A stretch of DNA of 64,000 nt from Hypericum androsaemum (GCA_963995505.1 OZ023181.1:10288221-10352220); one strand, 5' to 3'; numbered from the stretch's first letter, positions 11,401 through 23,076 are shown. Notes: generated from the letters alone by a model not told the origin. Program-made: numbers and translations.

Positions 11401-11816
11401 AAGAAAAATGGCACGAATTTTTCCTCTCATGAAAAGGCCCTCCATTTTCATTTATAAGCACGCGTGTTTAAAAAATAAATAAGAAGCAAGCCTCGTGCTT
11501 GTCATTAATTGTGATGGTTTTTTCTATTTTTGTCTATTGCGCCCATGGCTTTCGATTCAATGAAAACTATATAAAAGTCATTCCTATGATATGGACTAAA
11601 TTTGGACCTTTGGATTTGATTAAAACTAAAATTATTTAGATCTAACGGTCCAAATCCATTAGAGGGTATTTTGAGATTTTAACCCAAAAATTGCCAGCTA
11701 GGTTTTCTTCCCTCACACCCCACCATTCCCGTAATTTCCTCTCCCACCATTCCCGTAAAAAACTTTCCAAACAAAAATCAAATCTCCATTAAGAAAAAAA
11801 TTTCCTCTCTCATATT

Positions 11817-12119
11817 TTGGAGTTTTACGGGAATCTTCATCTTCATCTTCTTCCCCCATCTTTGCTTCCCCATCTTCATCTTCATCGGGTGGCGAACGTT
11901 ACGGCCAGTTTGTCACCTCCTCTGCCGTGTCCACCTCCATCCGTTCCGGTGCTCCCGCCGCCTACTCCCAAGAAGCCGCCGTCAGGCTACTGCCCCCCGC
12001 CACTGCCATCAGATTTTATATACATAACGAGCCCGCCGGAGAGCTTGTACCCTATTGACAATGATATTGGTGAGACCCGCTCTCCCGCTTTGTTAGGGTT
12101 TTGCTTGCTAATGCTCTGA
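11817..12119 (+). pseudogene. Fragment of a proline-rich cell-wall-type protein gene
   Basis: The frame has no in-frame ATG at its 5' end. It encodes a Pro-rich stretch (PPPSVPVLPPPTPKKPP) followed by SGYCPPPLPSDFIYITSPP and then LYPIDNDIG. The FIYITxPPxxLYPID pattern resembles the C-terminal part of plant hydroxyproline-rich GPI-anchored proteins, by memory of the family. A GTGAGACC right after the match could be a splice donor, or the match may simply end there. No signal peptide or GPI tail is visible, so this looks like a gene piece. The 400 bp to the left hold no gene. Confidence 0.4.
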
Positions 12120-12439
12120 TTGCTTCGATTGTAGCTCTATTGGTGGTTAATTGTATGCTGCGGGTTATTGCGTGATTGATGTGATGGTGAGGTGCTTTGT
12201 TGGGTTATTGTAGTGATTGTTTTCTCTTTGTTTATTTGGGTGGTTTCTTCATAAACTACTCGGACCAATTTTGGAAGGTTATGATCACGATTTGGCAATC
12301 AGATTCTCGAAGCTTGTGATTGAAGTTAACAAAGTGGTTTATCATGTCTATTGAGAAGAAAATGCTTTCAAAAATACTTTGAAAGCAACGTCTTTTGAGA
12401 TATTCTTTGGCTTTTCCAAAGATCCATGATGATTGTTAG

Positions 12440-12890
12440 ATGCGTGATTATTGCCATTAGAGTTGTATATGATTATTTTTTGTATTGGTATATTTCTGTA
12501 GTGATATTGGTATTTTTGTTTCGGTATAATGATATAAATATATTGGTATATTTGTGCCATGACAATATTATATTTCTATGTGATATTGGTATATTTCTGT
12601 AGTGATATTGGTACACACGTTAACTGATATTGGTATATATGCAATGTGGTACTGGTATTAAATAATTAAATATCTTTGTATTGATACTGATATTTGTATA
12701 GTGATATTGATATATTTCTGTAGTAATATTGATATTTTTGTATTAGTGCAATGATATAATTATATTAGTATATTCGTATCAATATTATTTGTATATCGTA
12801 CCAATATCATTCGTACAACGTACCAATATCATTCGTACATCTTACCAATATCATTTATAAATCGTACCAATATCATCCGTACATCGTACC
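12440..12890. repeat. GATATTGGTA tandem repeat, with unit orientation reversed midway
   Basis: Left of about 12770 the units read like GATATTGGTATATTTCTGTA. From about 12780 to 12890 they read CGTACCAATATCATTCGTACA, the opposite orientation, at a 23-bp period. The array continues at 18555 after a retroelement insertion. Confidence 0.8.
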
Positions 12891-13103
12891 TGTTATGAAT
12901 TCAGCAACTAGAGAACAAAATACGCAAAGAACACGGACATAAGATATAACATGGTTTGGCCTAATGCCTACGTTCACGGAGATAAACGAGAACTTTTATT
13001 GATGAGTTTTCGAGCCACAAAGCCATACAAAACCTTAGAGTAACATGTCTTTATATAGAGGCAAACTCTTGTACATCAAGTAAGCTATCTAGGTCTAATT
13101 AGG
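12891..13103 (-). repeat. Left LTR of copia element A, first part
   Basis: This 213-bp part plus 16798-16874 makes an LTR of about 290 bp matching 18268-18554. The MULE interrupts it. Confidence 0.85.
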
Positions 13104-13250
13104 GGGTAAAAAATACCCATGATCACTAAACTTTAATAAATTTTTGTCCATGGTCACTAAGCTTTTTTTTCTTTTTATGGTAACTAATCTATTATAAGTT
13201 GAGCTGGTATGGTCACGTTTGCCAGAAATCTGATCGGAATTAAAAAAAAG
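13104..13250 (+). repeat. Left TIR of the MULE
   Basis: About 145 bp, inverted relative to 16640-16787, sharing TTATAAGTTGAGCTGGTATG and its complement. The last part, near AAATCTGATCGGAATT, is also shared. Confidence 0.9.
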
Positions 13251-13575
13251 GCATGAAAGCCAAGACCCATTGAAAATCGACGCCTAACCCTTGCATTCAA
13301 GTCCATCATCCAACAAAAACAACATAAGCAAACCAAAAAGAAAAAAATGTAACAGAAAAGAAATCCCCATGAACATTAACATAATCCATTCATAAATAAA
13401 ATAGCAAAGCATGGATGCAACTCCGTAAAGCTAGATCTCATTTTTGTGTTATTCTATTTTTTAATCATTGGATGAATACTGCTGCACACACTGGCTATGA
13501 GAAGCTTCAAGTATTTTTCTCCTTACCTGCAAAATATGAACATAATGAGTCCAGAACTTAAGATATGTTAGGAAT

Positions 13576-16274
13576 TCAAACTAAAGTATAAATTAAACTT
13601 ACAGGTAACTTGGAAATCCTTTGATTTGGTTGAATAAGGACTTTGTTGATATCCTGGCTTGAATATTGACTTGCTGGCTGGCTTCTTTGGTCGTTCACAT
13701 GCCTCCTAGAGTTATGGCCTTCTTGTTCACAAGTTTTGCATGTTATTTTCATCCCTTTTCTTGGCATCTTTGCATTTTTTTGTGATTGACTTTGAGAATC
13801 AAGTTCTGCAGCTTCTTTTCTCCTTTTCGTTTGCTTTCTCCCCCTCAAAATCACATGAACATCAGGCACCACTGGTGGATAAGAACTCGAAGGCCACATG
13901 TCCCGTCCATTAATTAGATTTATAATGTGCCCATATGTCTTAAGGTAAGTCTCAACCTTGTAATAAGCTGCTACAAAGTCTTCAGGCATACCATTTTGGT
14001 TCTCTATGTATCGTATTGCATGCCATATGAAATTTTCGTTAGCTCCCATCTTCTACATAAACAAGAACGAGCTTCCATATCAACCACAAATTGTCTTCCA
14101 TTAATCATTTGAACTTGATACTTCATCCCACCAGACCATATAGCAATGCAAGCAAATCCCTCTTTTTTGTTTTCTTCTAACTTTGCTTGAATTCTTGGAA
14201 AAAGAGGACCTTCCTTCTTCCTCATCCAATCTCTCCTCTTTTGCATCCTTTACATTAACATTAGTCGAATCCATTCAACACATTGTAGGACGGACTTCGA
14301 TCTTGCTTCAAGAATATCCCTATTCTAACATTCTAACAAATTATTCATCAACATGTCACAAGATGATGTGGTTGAGAAAAATGCTCTTGACCACTCCATG
14401 AATGGCCTCTCATGCAACCATTTAAATGCCTCTTCAAACTCATCATGTATCAGCTGCATATTTCTTGCAAAATCTGATTGGTGGCATGATTTAGCTGCAC
14501 TCCAAACAAGCTGCTTAAGGCTTAGCGCATTATATTTGCTCCTCAAATTTGCGTACATGTGTCAGACACAACATCTCTGTTCAGCAAATACAAACATATC
14601 TCTCGTGACATTTTTTAACCCCTGCAATATTTAAAAGTAGTCATTATCAACAGTAATAATCAATCGTTATAACTAAATAGATTGCTGAATTTATTACTTA
14701 CTTTTTATCTATCAGACATGATTGTCAATCCTCGATATTCTGACATGTTGATATCATCATCTAAAAGTTTCAAGAACCATTGCCAAGTCCGAGTGTAGTC
14801 TTTTTCCACAATAGCATATACTATTGGAAAAATACCATCTTTTCCATCTACCCCAACAGTAGAGAGGACTTGACCAGGATACGACCCCTTCATCCAAGCT
14901 CTATCCAAGCCAACAAATCTTCTACAACCTTCGGACCAACCCTTTTTGCAAGCATCAAAACAAATGTATATGCCTTCAAATATGTTACCTGCATCTATCC
15001 AAAGCTTCACAGTACTACCCGAATTTGTTCTGCTAAGCTCAAGAACATACTCATGTAACTTTCTATACTGTTCCTTCTCATCCATCTCCACTTTCTCTTT
15101 AGCAATACGGATAGTTCTTTGTACTTTGGACTTAGACACTTGCAAAACCAACTCATTCTTAATTGTGTCCTGCAGCCCAACAATGGTGCATTTAGGATCA
15201 ACTGCAATTTTATTCTTGTACCTCTTCTAGCCATTTATAAGTGGCATAGATGTTGGTGAAGCTCTTTTGGCACTTATGCTAAAAAATACCATATTTAATT
15301 TGCACAGCGTCACCTTCTTTGCTCTTAGAAGCCCAAATCTTAAAGCCACATTCTTTTTTGCAAATACGCTTAACTCTTTTCTTGTCATTAACAGGAAATC
15401 AAATATAGCACCTATTGATGATACTGTGCTGCCTACATGTCCTTTTAAAAACTTTGAAGTTTCTAAATTTCAAGCATACAATAAATAATGGACATCTCAT
15501 ATCAATATCTTCATCAAATTCAGGAAAATCATCCCCTTCTTCTCCTTTTCGTTCAACCATGGTATTCAGATTCTCGGTCTGTACATGCCCTTCTAAATTA
15601 ATATCGTCATGAATATTAGCATCATACACCATGATATGTCACATCTTTTTACTCCTTTCAACCCTCTTATCACAACCTTTCTCAAGTTCATTCTCCATAT
15701 CCTCATCATCTACATCATAAGCATTGTCAATTTCCATCTCCTCTTCATCTATAACATAGTCACTGTCATCCTCTTCATCCTCCTTATTCTCGCATCCATC
15801 TTCAGAATTACTATGTTCTTCCACCTCAAAGTCTTCTTTTACAAAACTGTCCATTATAATCAAGGGATGTGGACCATGTTGTATAGTCTCAATCACATTG
15901 TTAGAGATTAAATACACCTCAACTATACCATTTCTAACCTCCTTCAACATCTTCCTACACTCAACATCATTGGCTACTTTAAGCAAACAATCCTCTCCAT
16001 CTTCAAATCTAGCCCGATAAAAGTGTTGAAACTCTTTACTTGATATCATAAAATTTTGGACCATTTTATCCATCTCTATCGTTGATACCATATTACGATC
16101 AATATAGTCCCAGTAATATACCAAACCACCAGAATACACTTGCTCTCCATTGACAACTCTGAGTAACCCAAAGACATGAAACTTTATGGTAAACAAACCA
16201 CAACTTTCTCCTGGATAATTCAATTCAAAATAAGGTAGATTAAACATCAATATTCCATAGAAATTAAGCATCAT
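13576..16274 (-). pseudogene. MuDR transposase, broken by frameshifts
   Basis: Reading right to left: an N-terminal region with an acidic linker (16274-15639), an FPEFDEDIDMRCP segment (15520-15480), the MULE catalytic domain (15151-14705) with CFDACKKGW and VGLDRAWMKG, a FARNMQLIHDEFEEAFKWL helical segment (14490-14400), a SWIM-like CLCRRWEL (14070-14045), and a C-terminal part (14049-13576) with the PEDFVAAYY block and a CCHC zinc knuckle CKTCEQEGHNSRRH. The knuckle ends in His where Cys is usual. The frame shifts at least four times, so no functional transposase is made. The TIRs remain intact enough that the element might move if another MULE supplied transposase. Confidence 0.9.
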
Positions 16275-16639
16275 TATCCTAACCAGATTAAGTAGTGCCT
16301 AGTAAAAAGCAAAACCCAAAACCTTCATGCATATATCTCTAAACAAATACAACATGCAGTGATGAACACAAAATTAAAAAAAATACAAAACTTATCATAA
16401 ATGGGTGGTGGGTCTCGAAACCCTCTTTGTTTTGGTGTTGGGTCCCTCATCTTCTCAACAATGAAGACACCTTTATGAGTCCAAAATAAAGTATCAAATA
16501 ATTGGTCTTTTCTTTAGGAGGCAGAGAAGAAGAAGATGAATATTTTAGTCTTTTGAACTTCTTTTCTTTTTTGGCTTATTAGGTTTCTTTTTTGGCGCCC
16601 CACTAAATGGTCTTTCCCGCTAAATTGATGGGGCCCATT

Positions 16640-16787
16640 TCTCTTTTTTTTAATTCCGATCAGATTTCTGGCAAAAGTGACCATACCAGCTCAACTTATA
16701 ATAGATTAATTACCATAAAGGGAAAAAAGCTTAGTGACCATGGATAAAAACTTATTAAAGATTAGTGACCATGGGTATTTTTTACCC
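16640..16787 (-). repeat. Right TIR of the MULE
   Basis: Complement of the left TIR, ending TATTTTTTACCC next to the target duplication. Confidence 0.9.
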
Positions 16788-16797
16788 TCTAATTAGG

Positions 16798-16874
16798 AGA
16801 CAAAACCTAGTCCAAATAGAATAGGAAACAAGCCCACAAAATATTTTCTCTTCAATTTCTTGACATCTCTAACA
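16798..16874 (-). repeat. Left LTR of copia element A, second part
   Basis: Resumes after the target duplication and ends CTCTAACA, matching 18478-18554. Confidence 0.85.
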
Positions 16875-17075
16875 ATCTCCACCTTGGCGAGAAATCATCC
16901 CATGGACGAACTATGAAGCTCCATCCGAACTTCAACAAACTCCACCTTGATGAAAGACCGCCCTATGAAGAACCATAAAAACTTGAGAAACCAAACTGAC
17001 TCTACCAGCTCCACCTTGACCATAGATACACCGCCATCAATAATACCATCTCAACTTTCTCTCATCCTTTTTCGT

Positions 17076-18240
17076 TCAATCACTTGGAGCCAGCCCCAAG
17101 CTTGAGCAACTCCCGAGCTTACTTAGTGTATTCCCTCCAAACTCCATCAAACTCCAACTAGCAAGTCCACCTGCTAAAGCAACCTTGCGACCAATAGACG
17201 CGTCCTCTATTCTCCGGTCAGCCCCATGCTCCGCAACCTCGAACTGCTTCTCCGCTGGACCTTCTTGCCTCAAACCAATGCTACTTGCTATAGCATACAA
17301 TGGGCAACCTTTTGTTCCACCAAGTAGAACCCTAGACATGCTACGAACTCCACCATTTGGCCTTGAGTGAGATACCTGATTCGTCCGTGGTGCTACCAAC
17401 GGCTTCATATTTTCTATGCAAATCCTACCCAACACCTTTGACGTGCACATTCCTTTAGATAGCCACAGCGGGGCCCAGCTAACAAAGCTTCTCTGAGACA
17501 ACCATGGCACATTGCCAACCATGCCTCCACGAAACAATCTTAGCTTGCTATCTATGTCTCTGCGAATCACAACTGCACTCAAACCATCAATGTCAAGCCT
17601 TTGCTCCCTCATACGAACCAACCTCATATGACTTGAGCTTTTCCCCACTTCATCAGACCCATTGATGTGACTCCGCCTACAACAATGATCCCTACTAACC
17701 TGTAGGTATTTTCTTTCACCCTTCATTCCTACCATCGCATCCTTCTCCATATTTATTAGCCTACCGTTATAACTATCACCTTTATAATCCAAGGTCTCTA
17801 ATAAAAAAAGATTACCAGGATGTATTGGACTTGATGAGATAGAAAGCCAGTCACCATCCGATCTGTCTGAACAAGTGGCCATGGTTGTGGATGCCAATCC
17901 CTTCTTGTTGTCTTGATCCCCAGTTCATCCTGGATAGTCCCCTTTATGCGCTCTTCTCAGCACTTGAATTCCATTGAACTTCTTTGACTCCGACCTGGAT
18001 CCTCTTCTACAATCCAGCTGGTGGCTCCTCATCATCCGCCAAGCACAAGCTAATCTTTGCTACCGCCTTGACCTCCAACTCTTTCCACTCTTGCTCCTCC
18101 ATCTTCTCGGACTTCTTCTCCGAGAGCGCGATGACCATCCCTTGCTGCACGAGGAGATCCTTGACACGCCTTTGCCATAACCCAAAATTTAATAAACCAT
18201 CGAACTTCACAAGGACAAACTTCGCGCCGTGATCCGACAT
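17076..18240 (-). pseudogene. Copia gag and pre-integrase relic of element A
   Basis: On the minus strand the first ATG after the primer site (18240) starts a copia gag N-terminus with KFDGLLNFGLWQRRVKDLL, LSEKKSEKM and LCLADDEEPPAGL. It stops at 18007. A second frame (17897-17076) follows, with MKGERKYLQVS and HMRLVRMREQ, which resemble the region before the integrase in copia polyproteins. There is no integrase core, RT or RNase H. Compared with complete copia gag, most of gag is also deleted. The partner copy at 23478-24440 shares this layout, so the deletion predates both insertions. Confidence 0.8.
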
Positions 18241-18267
18241 CCTCCAACCTTAGCTCTTGATACTACT

Positions 18268-18554
18268 TGTTATGAATTCAGCAACTAGAAAACAAAATGC
18301 GCAAAGAATACGGACACAAGATATAACGTAGTTCGGCCTAATGCCTACGTCCACGGAGAGAAACGAGAACTTTTATTGATGAGTTTCCAAGCCACAAAGC
18401 CATACGAAACCTTAGGATAACATGCCTTTATATAAAGGCAAACCCTTGTACATCAAGAAAGCTATCTAGGTCTAATTAGGAGTCCAAAACCTAGTCCAAA
18501 ATAGGAAACAAGCCCACAAAATATTTTCTCTTCAATTTCTTGACATCTCTAACA
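18268..18554 (-). repeat. Right (5') LTR of copia element A
   Basis: 287 bp, TGTTATGAATTC to CTCTAACA. This copy is uninterrupted and shows the MULE target site in its original state. Confidence 0.9.
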
Positions 18555-18765
18555 GTACCAATATCAGATAAGAAGAAAACCAGTATTAGAGAAGAAGGAA
18601 ACTAATATCGGAGTTGAAGGAAACTAATATAATAGAAGAAGGAAACAAATATTAGAGTAGAAGGACACAAATATCGGAGTAGAAGGAAACCAATATCCGA
18701 GAAGAAGGAAATCATTATCCGAGAAGAAGAAAACTAATATCTGAGTACAAGGATACCAATATTCT
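18555..18765. repeat. 24-bp tandem repeat, right continuation
   Basis: About eight units similar to GAGAAGAAGGAAACCAATAT. CCAATATC links it to the array left of the retroelement, but the unit has drifted to GA-rich. Confidence 0.75.
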
Positions 18766-19239
18766 CATAATTGTATTTCCATAAATTATATTATTTTCTA
18801 CAATTGTATTTTCATAAATTGTATTATTTTATGGCTTTTTTTGTATTACTGATAGTGTTATTACGTAATTTAGGATAATTGGATAGTATTTATTTTATTT
18901 TAGTTATTTTATAACTATATTTCCTAATTTGTAGTTTTTTTTGTTAATAGTAGTGTACCAATATTATCCGTAATGTCATTCAATCCCCCTTCCATCCCCA
19001 TCAATAGAGACTATCTTTGTTCCCACTGAATTCGAGCCCATAATTTTTAACTTTTTTACAAGTTTGCAATTTCTTGCCCCTTAATGTATGAGTGATGATG
19101 TTAAAGTATCCACATATTTCCTAAATTGTTAATTTTTGCGTATCTTAGTCTACAACAACATCAGAAAAATACACCTGAAGGATCATTAGGGCGGGTCTCT
19201 CTTTGCTTATAGATGACCTAGAGTGGCGAGTGAATCGAT
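18766..19239. other. AT-rich spacer, no gene seen
   Basis: No open frame or repeat of note. One GTACCAATATTATCC copy at about 18955 is a remnant of the neighbouring array. Confidence 0.5.
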
Positions 19240-19433
19240 GAAGCTATTGATATTCGTGAGGCACGCTGGTTAAAAGATTCCCGGGAACCGGCAGGTTCCA
19301 GCTTATTTTGGAGCAGCTTTCAAAGGATGGTCTAACTTGGAATGTCTCCGTGCAGGAGGCTTTATTTGATGAAGATAATGCAGGTAGGTCAGTTGACATC
19401 TTACCTTGGCGTCTCTCGGATAATGGGTTGTAC

Positions 19434-19878
19434 TGTTGAAAGTTAAACTTGATTTGTATTTGTACTTGTCTAGAATTATCTAGAAATTACATGTGTGATC
19501 TGTAACTAGGAGAAAATTCTGGAATTAGCAGTAGATAGAATTATCTAGAGTCTTCTTGGTTGTATTAGAAGTCAAAATAATTATCTAGATAAGTGTAGGA
19601 TCAAAATTTCTAAAAAGTCTAGGATGTGATGTAGTTGGATGTAGAAATTTTTTTCTAGAAAAATCTAGAACTTGTGGTGTCGGTTTAAACTCCCTATAAG
19701 TAGGGAAGTGGTGTTAGCCTTTAGGATTGTAATTGAGAGTGTGACAAAACGTGAGGTCGTGAGTCGTAATCCCCTGTAGCTTGTAAACCAAAACTTTAGT
19801 AATAAAATCTGTTCCTATTTCCTTCCAGAGAGTTACGAGAGTAATCTTTTAGCCTTAATCTCAAATCCATTTCCAACA
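19434..19878. mobile_element. Solo LTR, 445 bp, with perfect TGTAC duplication
   Basis: Begins TGTTGAAAGTTA and ends TTTCCAACA. TGTAC stands at 19429-19433 and 19879-19883. Removing it rejoins the LINE frame exactly (DNGLY to SVRSGY). The repeated CTAGAA motifs and the TATAAGTAGGGAAG promoter-like segment near 19696 suit a copia-type LTR in plus orientation. Confidence 0.9.
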
Positions 19879-20189
19879 TGTACTCGGTTCGGAGTGGATA
19901 TCATGATATTTTTTAGAACCGGTGGCTAGAGTCGGGCCTTGGCAGGGCGTCTGGTACGGCGGGTACGGTTTGGAGCATTTGTTGGCTGTTGCAGTGCCAC
20001 CGCATATTTGGATATTCCTATAGCGTGCCCTTAACAACAATTTGCATGTTTAACTAATCTCCTCTTTAGAGGTATTCTTGTTAACCCCCTCAGTCCTTAA
20101 TGCCATTCTAAACCTGAGACAATCTCTCATCTCCTAGTCAATTGTCAATAGTCTTATGTCTCTTTTGGCAATTTATTGCATGGGTCTGT

Positions 20190-20520
20190 TGTTGGGAAAC
20201 ACAGGTGTTCCAAGTAATACACAACATGGGAGCAAATCACAAACCAGAGAACGAACGAACACAACACAAGAAAATTCACTTTTTCCATGCTGTTTGGCGC
20301 CCTCCATGTCTTTGGAGTCCGCCGGGCCAAAACTCTATAAGGGACTGGCGCCCTCCAAGCCTATGGAGCCGTCTAGCTTGACTCTATAAGGGGCTGGTGC
20401 CCTCCACCCTGTTTAGCCAACTTCTTTGTTCTCTTGATCCGATCGATTTCCTCGAGCGTTCTTGAGCTTCGAACCCAATCTGATCAACTCTGGAATCATT
20501 CTCAGGCTCTATACCCAACA
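20190..20520 (+). mobile_element. Probable LTR inside the LINE
   Basis: Starts TGTTGGGAAACAC and ends TATACCCAACA, good LTR ends with short inverted termini. No convincing target duplication (TCTGT against TTTAT), so it could be an LTR left by recombination between two elements. Confidence 0.55.
20295..20412 (+). repeat. About 50-bp tandem repeat carrying CTCTATAAGG
   Basis: Units start TGGCGCCCTCC at 20295, TGGCGCCCTCC at 20346 and TGGTGCCCTCC at 20395. The first two each end with CTCTATAAGG, a TATA-like motif. Confidence 0.75.
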
Positions 20521-20718
20521 TTTATTTTCCACGGAGAATGAGACGGAGAGGGTAAGGTGGTCTGGTTGGCTGTGGGGCTTGTTAAAGTTCCAAAACATGA
20601 TAGTTTTCAATAATGGCAGGCGAGTGGAGGCAGGCCAAGAGGTAGGGGCGGGCATTCGCTTCTGAATGGATTTCCTTGAGTTAAGCGTGCAGGGACTTCT
20701 TCTTCATCGACTAGGGAG

Positions 20719-21204
20719 ATGGAATGGGAGCCGCAGGGGTTGGCTTGTTTCAAAGCCAACTCCGATGCGGGGTTCACACCGGAGGGGGACGGTCAGGTCA
20801 GAGTGATCATTCGTGGTGCAAGTGGTAACTTTGCGGTGGCGGGGGTTCATCGGAATCCATTTGTACAGCACCCCACTCTTCTTGAAACGTATGGTATCTT
20901 GTTTGCGTTGGAGGTGGCCGCGTCGCGGGGCTTGTCCAAAGTAATTTTTGAATCTGACTGTCAATCGGTTGTTTTGGCGCTACAATGAGAGATGACGGGC
21001 AGGAGAAATTTGGCAACGTTGATACATGATTGTAGACAGCTTGTGACGGGCTTCCATAGAGTCTATTTTAGCTTTGTCCAGCGATCGGCTAATAAAGCAA
21101 CACATATGATGGCCAAGCACCCATTGGATCCAGGAGAACCTTTCAGAACATTCGACACGCCTCCGGTTGACATCGCCTTGGTTTTGGCTGCTGAATCTGG
21201 TTAA
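20719..21204 (+). pseudogene. LINE RNase H domain, split by one stop codon
   Basis: 20719-20988 carries the first part: FKANSDAGFTPEGDGQVRV with the first Asp, LETYGILFALEVA with the Glu, and VIFESDCQSVV with the next Asp. After TGA at 20986-20988 the same frame continues (20992-21204) with FSFVQRSANKATHMMAKH, the last motif, in which the usual final Asp is changed. It is the C-terminal domain of a LINE ORF2. Confidence 0.8.
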
Positions 21205-21260
21205 CTATTGTTGTTTTCTTTATCCATGGGTAGTTTCCGACGTTAGGATTGGGCTGAGGT

Positions 21261-22360
21261 TTTTTTTTTAACTTATGAGTATGGGGTGTATTATTGGAAC
21301 ACATAGTACTTGTGCTTTAGGGATGATATCGCTATTGTATATTTTTTTCTATTTCGATTTTTTCTTAGTTGGGTTGAACTTTCTGAAATTTGATTTTTAC
21401 CGTGGCGGGTGACTATAACTTCGTACTATGTATGAGAAATTTTTTATGTGTTGATAGGCAATACCTAGAATCGGGACTGAGTGAATTATGTAAGATGCTA
21501 CATTTGTCCCATTTTACTATAATTAATGAAGTTAAATGTTTACCCCTAAAATAATAGGATATTGATATTAGGAAAGACAAATCGTAACCAACTAGAAGTT
21601 GCCGATTTTGTTCGTTCTTTGTTTATGCGGAAAATAAGAACTTAGCTCTGTAATGGCACAAATGGCCACCAAAGTCATTTGTATTAACAAATTTTAATAA
21701 AAATTATAGTTTAGTTCCTAATAAGTGTAATTATAGTGAAAATTTTACTTATAAAAAAGCACCAATGGCCACAAGCTTTTACTGATTGTCTTTGGACGAA
21801 AAATTGCACCAAAGAAAAATAAAAGGGAGATATAGTAAAAAACATATAATGAAAAATGCTCGTCAATCACGAAATGAGTTTATTCATCGCAAATTTTTAG
21901 CCAATATCGCATATTTTCATTTGGAAACTTAGTCAAAAAGAACTTCTCAACGGAAGTTCAAGATTCAGGTAACAAGTAAAAATTAATTTCTTAAAAAATA
22001 TTCTGAAACTTATTTGTTCTCTGAAATAGATGCAAAGAAACGTAAGGGGATGGAAACTTCCATATTTTGGCTGTATCGAGTATCGACCAAAGAATATAGA
22101 AAGCTATATATTATAAAGCGAATACCAACAAGATTTCTCGAAAAAAAATTACAACACTAACAACAAAATTGTTGTGATTCATTCCTCTGGAATTACCGTT
22201 TGACGTGACTTGGGCGAATCATTCTAGAGATAACATGACATTATACATCTAAGCAATTATTTATAACAATGTTTCTTTCGAGTTTTCATAAATTCTGGGC
22301 ACTTATAAAAAAATACAATTTAAAAGCTAGGTAAACTAAGTCCAGTTCTTTCCGCCCTCC
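21261..22360. other. Upstream region of the first kiwellin gene
   Basis: AT-rich, no gene. A segment near 22188-22235 (TTACCGTTT...GGGCGAATC.TTCTAGA) resembles 33496-33535 and, more loosely, 29165-29215, all in or near kiwellin-type upstream DNA. Confidence 0.5.
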
Positions 22361-22367
22361 AAACCAG

Positions 22368-22375
22368 TATAAATA
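22368..22375 (+). promoter_or_regulatory. TATA box of kiwellin 1
   Basis: TATAAATA, 109 bp before the ATG. The intact paralogue has the same box with the same following AGTTG. Confidence 0.75.
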
Positions 22376-22801
22376 GTTGCAAGTTGGAAGATCATTTAAC
22401 CTCCTTTTTTGAGAAAGATCATTTAACCTCCTACGCATCATTAACATATCAATCGGTTGAAGTGCAAGTTTCAACTATGGAGAAAATTATCAAACCAACT
22501 TATCTTTTTCCTCTCTTATTGGCTTGCCTAGTTATAGTCAACTATATGATAACGGAAGCCCAAGGATACATACACAAACCAATTGGGGAGATCAACCAAA
22601 ACAAATTAGTCGGTCCAAAAGATAGTTGCAAGTCAGGATCGACCCACACAAAATGTTCTCCACCGGTGACCAAACACACGAAGGAAACCCTAACAATGAA
22701 TAGCTTCCAAAAGGGTGGGGATGGCGGTGGGCCAGCGGAATGTGATGGGAAGTACCATAGCGATAACACCCTTGTAGTGACTCTCTCTACGGGATGGTAT
22801 A

Positions 22802-23076
22802 TGTTAGGAATTCAGCAACTAGGGAACAAAATGCGCAAAGAATACGGACGCAAGAGTTTACGTGGTTTGGCCTAATGCCTACGTCCACGGAGAGAAATGA
22901 GAACTTTTATTGATGAGTTTTCGAGCCACAAAGCCATACAAAACCTTAAGGTAACATGCCTTTATATAGAGACAAACCCTTGGTGTACAATCTAGGTAAG
23001 ATTAGGAGTCCAAAACCTAGTCAGAATAGGAATAGGAATAGGAAATAAGTCTTTCCTATTTCTCGCCATCCCAACA
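22802..23076 (-). repeat. Left (3') LTR of copia element B
   Basis: TGTTAGGAATTC to ATCCCAACA, 275 bp. Confidence 0.9.

Larger units (their letters stand above)
13104..16787 (-). mobile_element. MuDR-type MULE, 3.7 kb, inserted in the LTR of element A
   Basis: Terminal inverted repeats of roughly 140 bp begin GGGTAAAAAATACCCATG on the left and end with the complement, CATGGGTATTTTTTACCC, on the right. The target duplication TCTAATTAGG (13094-13103 and 16788-16797) is perfect, and the uninterrupted sequence is present in the other LTR near 18475. The 9-10 bp duplication, long TIRs and transposase identify a Mutator-like element. Confidence 0.95.
12891..18554 (-). mobile_element. Short non-autonomous copia-type element A, carrying a nested MULE
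   Basis: LTRs start TGTTATGAATTC and end CTCTAACA on the plus strand. The 5-bp target duplication GTACC is perfect (12886-12890 and 18555-18559). Next to the right LTR, on the minus strand, is a GTATCAAGAGC primer-type site, so the element runs right to left. The internal part is about 1.4 kb, with a gag N-terminus and pre-integrase-like sequence only. Integrase core, reverse transcriptase and RNase H are missing. Element B at 22802 has the same architecture. Confidence 0.85.
19240..21260 (+). mobile_element. 5'-truncated LINE with one clear and one probable LTR inserted
   Basis: From about 19260 the frame reads through a segment before the zf-RVT region (SVDILPWRLSDNGLY). It is interrupted at 19434 and resumes at 19884 with SVRSGYH. 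After another LTR-like insertion at 20190-20520 it ends with an RNase H domain. Several stop codons; inactive. The 3' end near 21260 is approximate. Confidence 0.8.

Noticed and set aside
20185..20525. TCTGT/TTTAT as a target duplication of the LTR at 20190-20520
   Set aside because: Two of five bases differ, so the call rests on LTR ends only.
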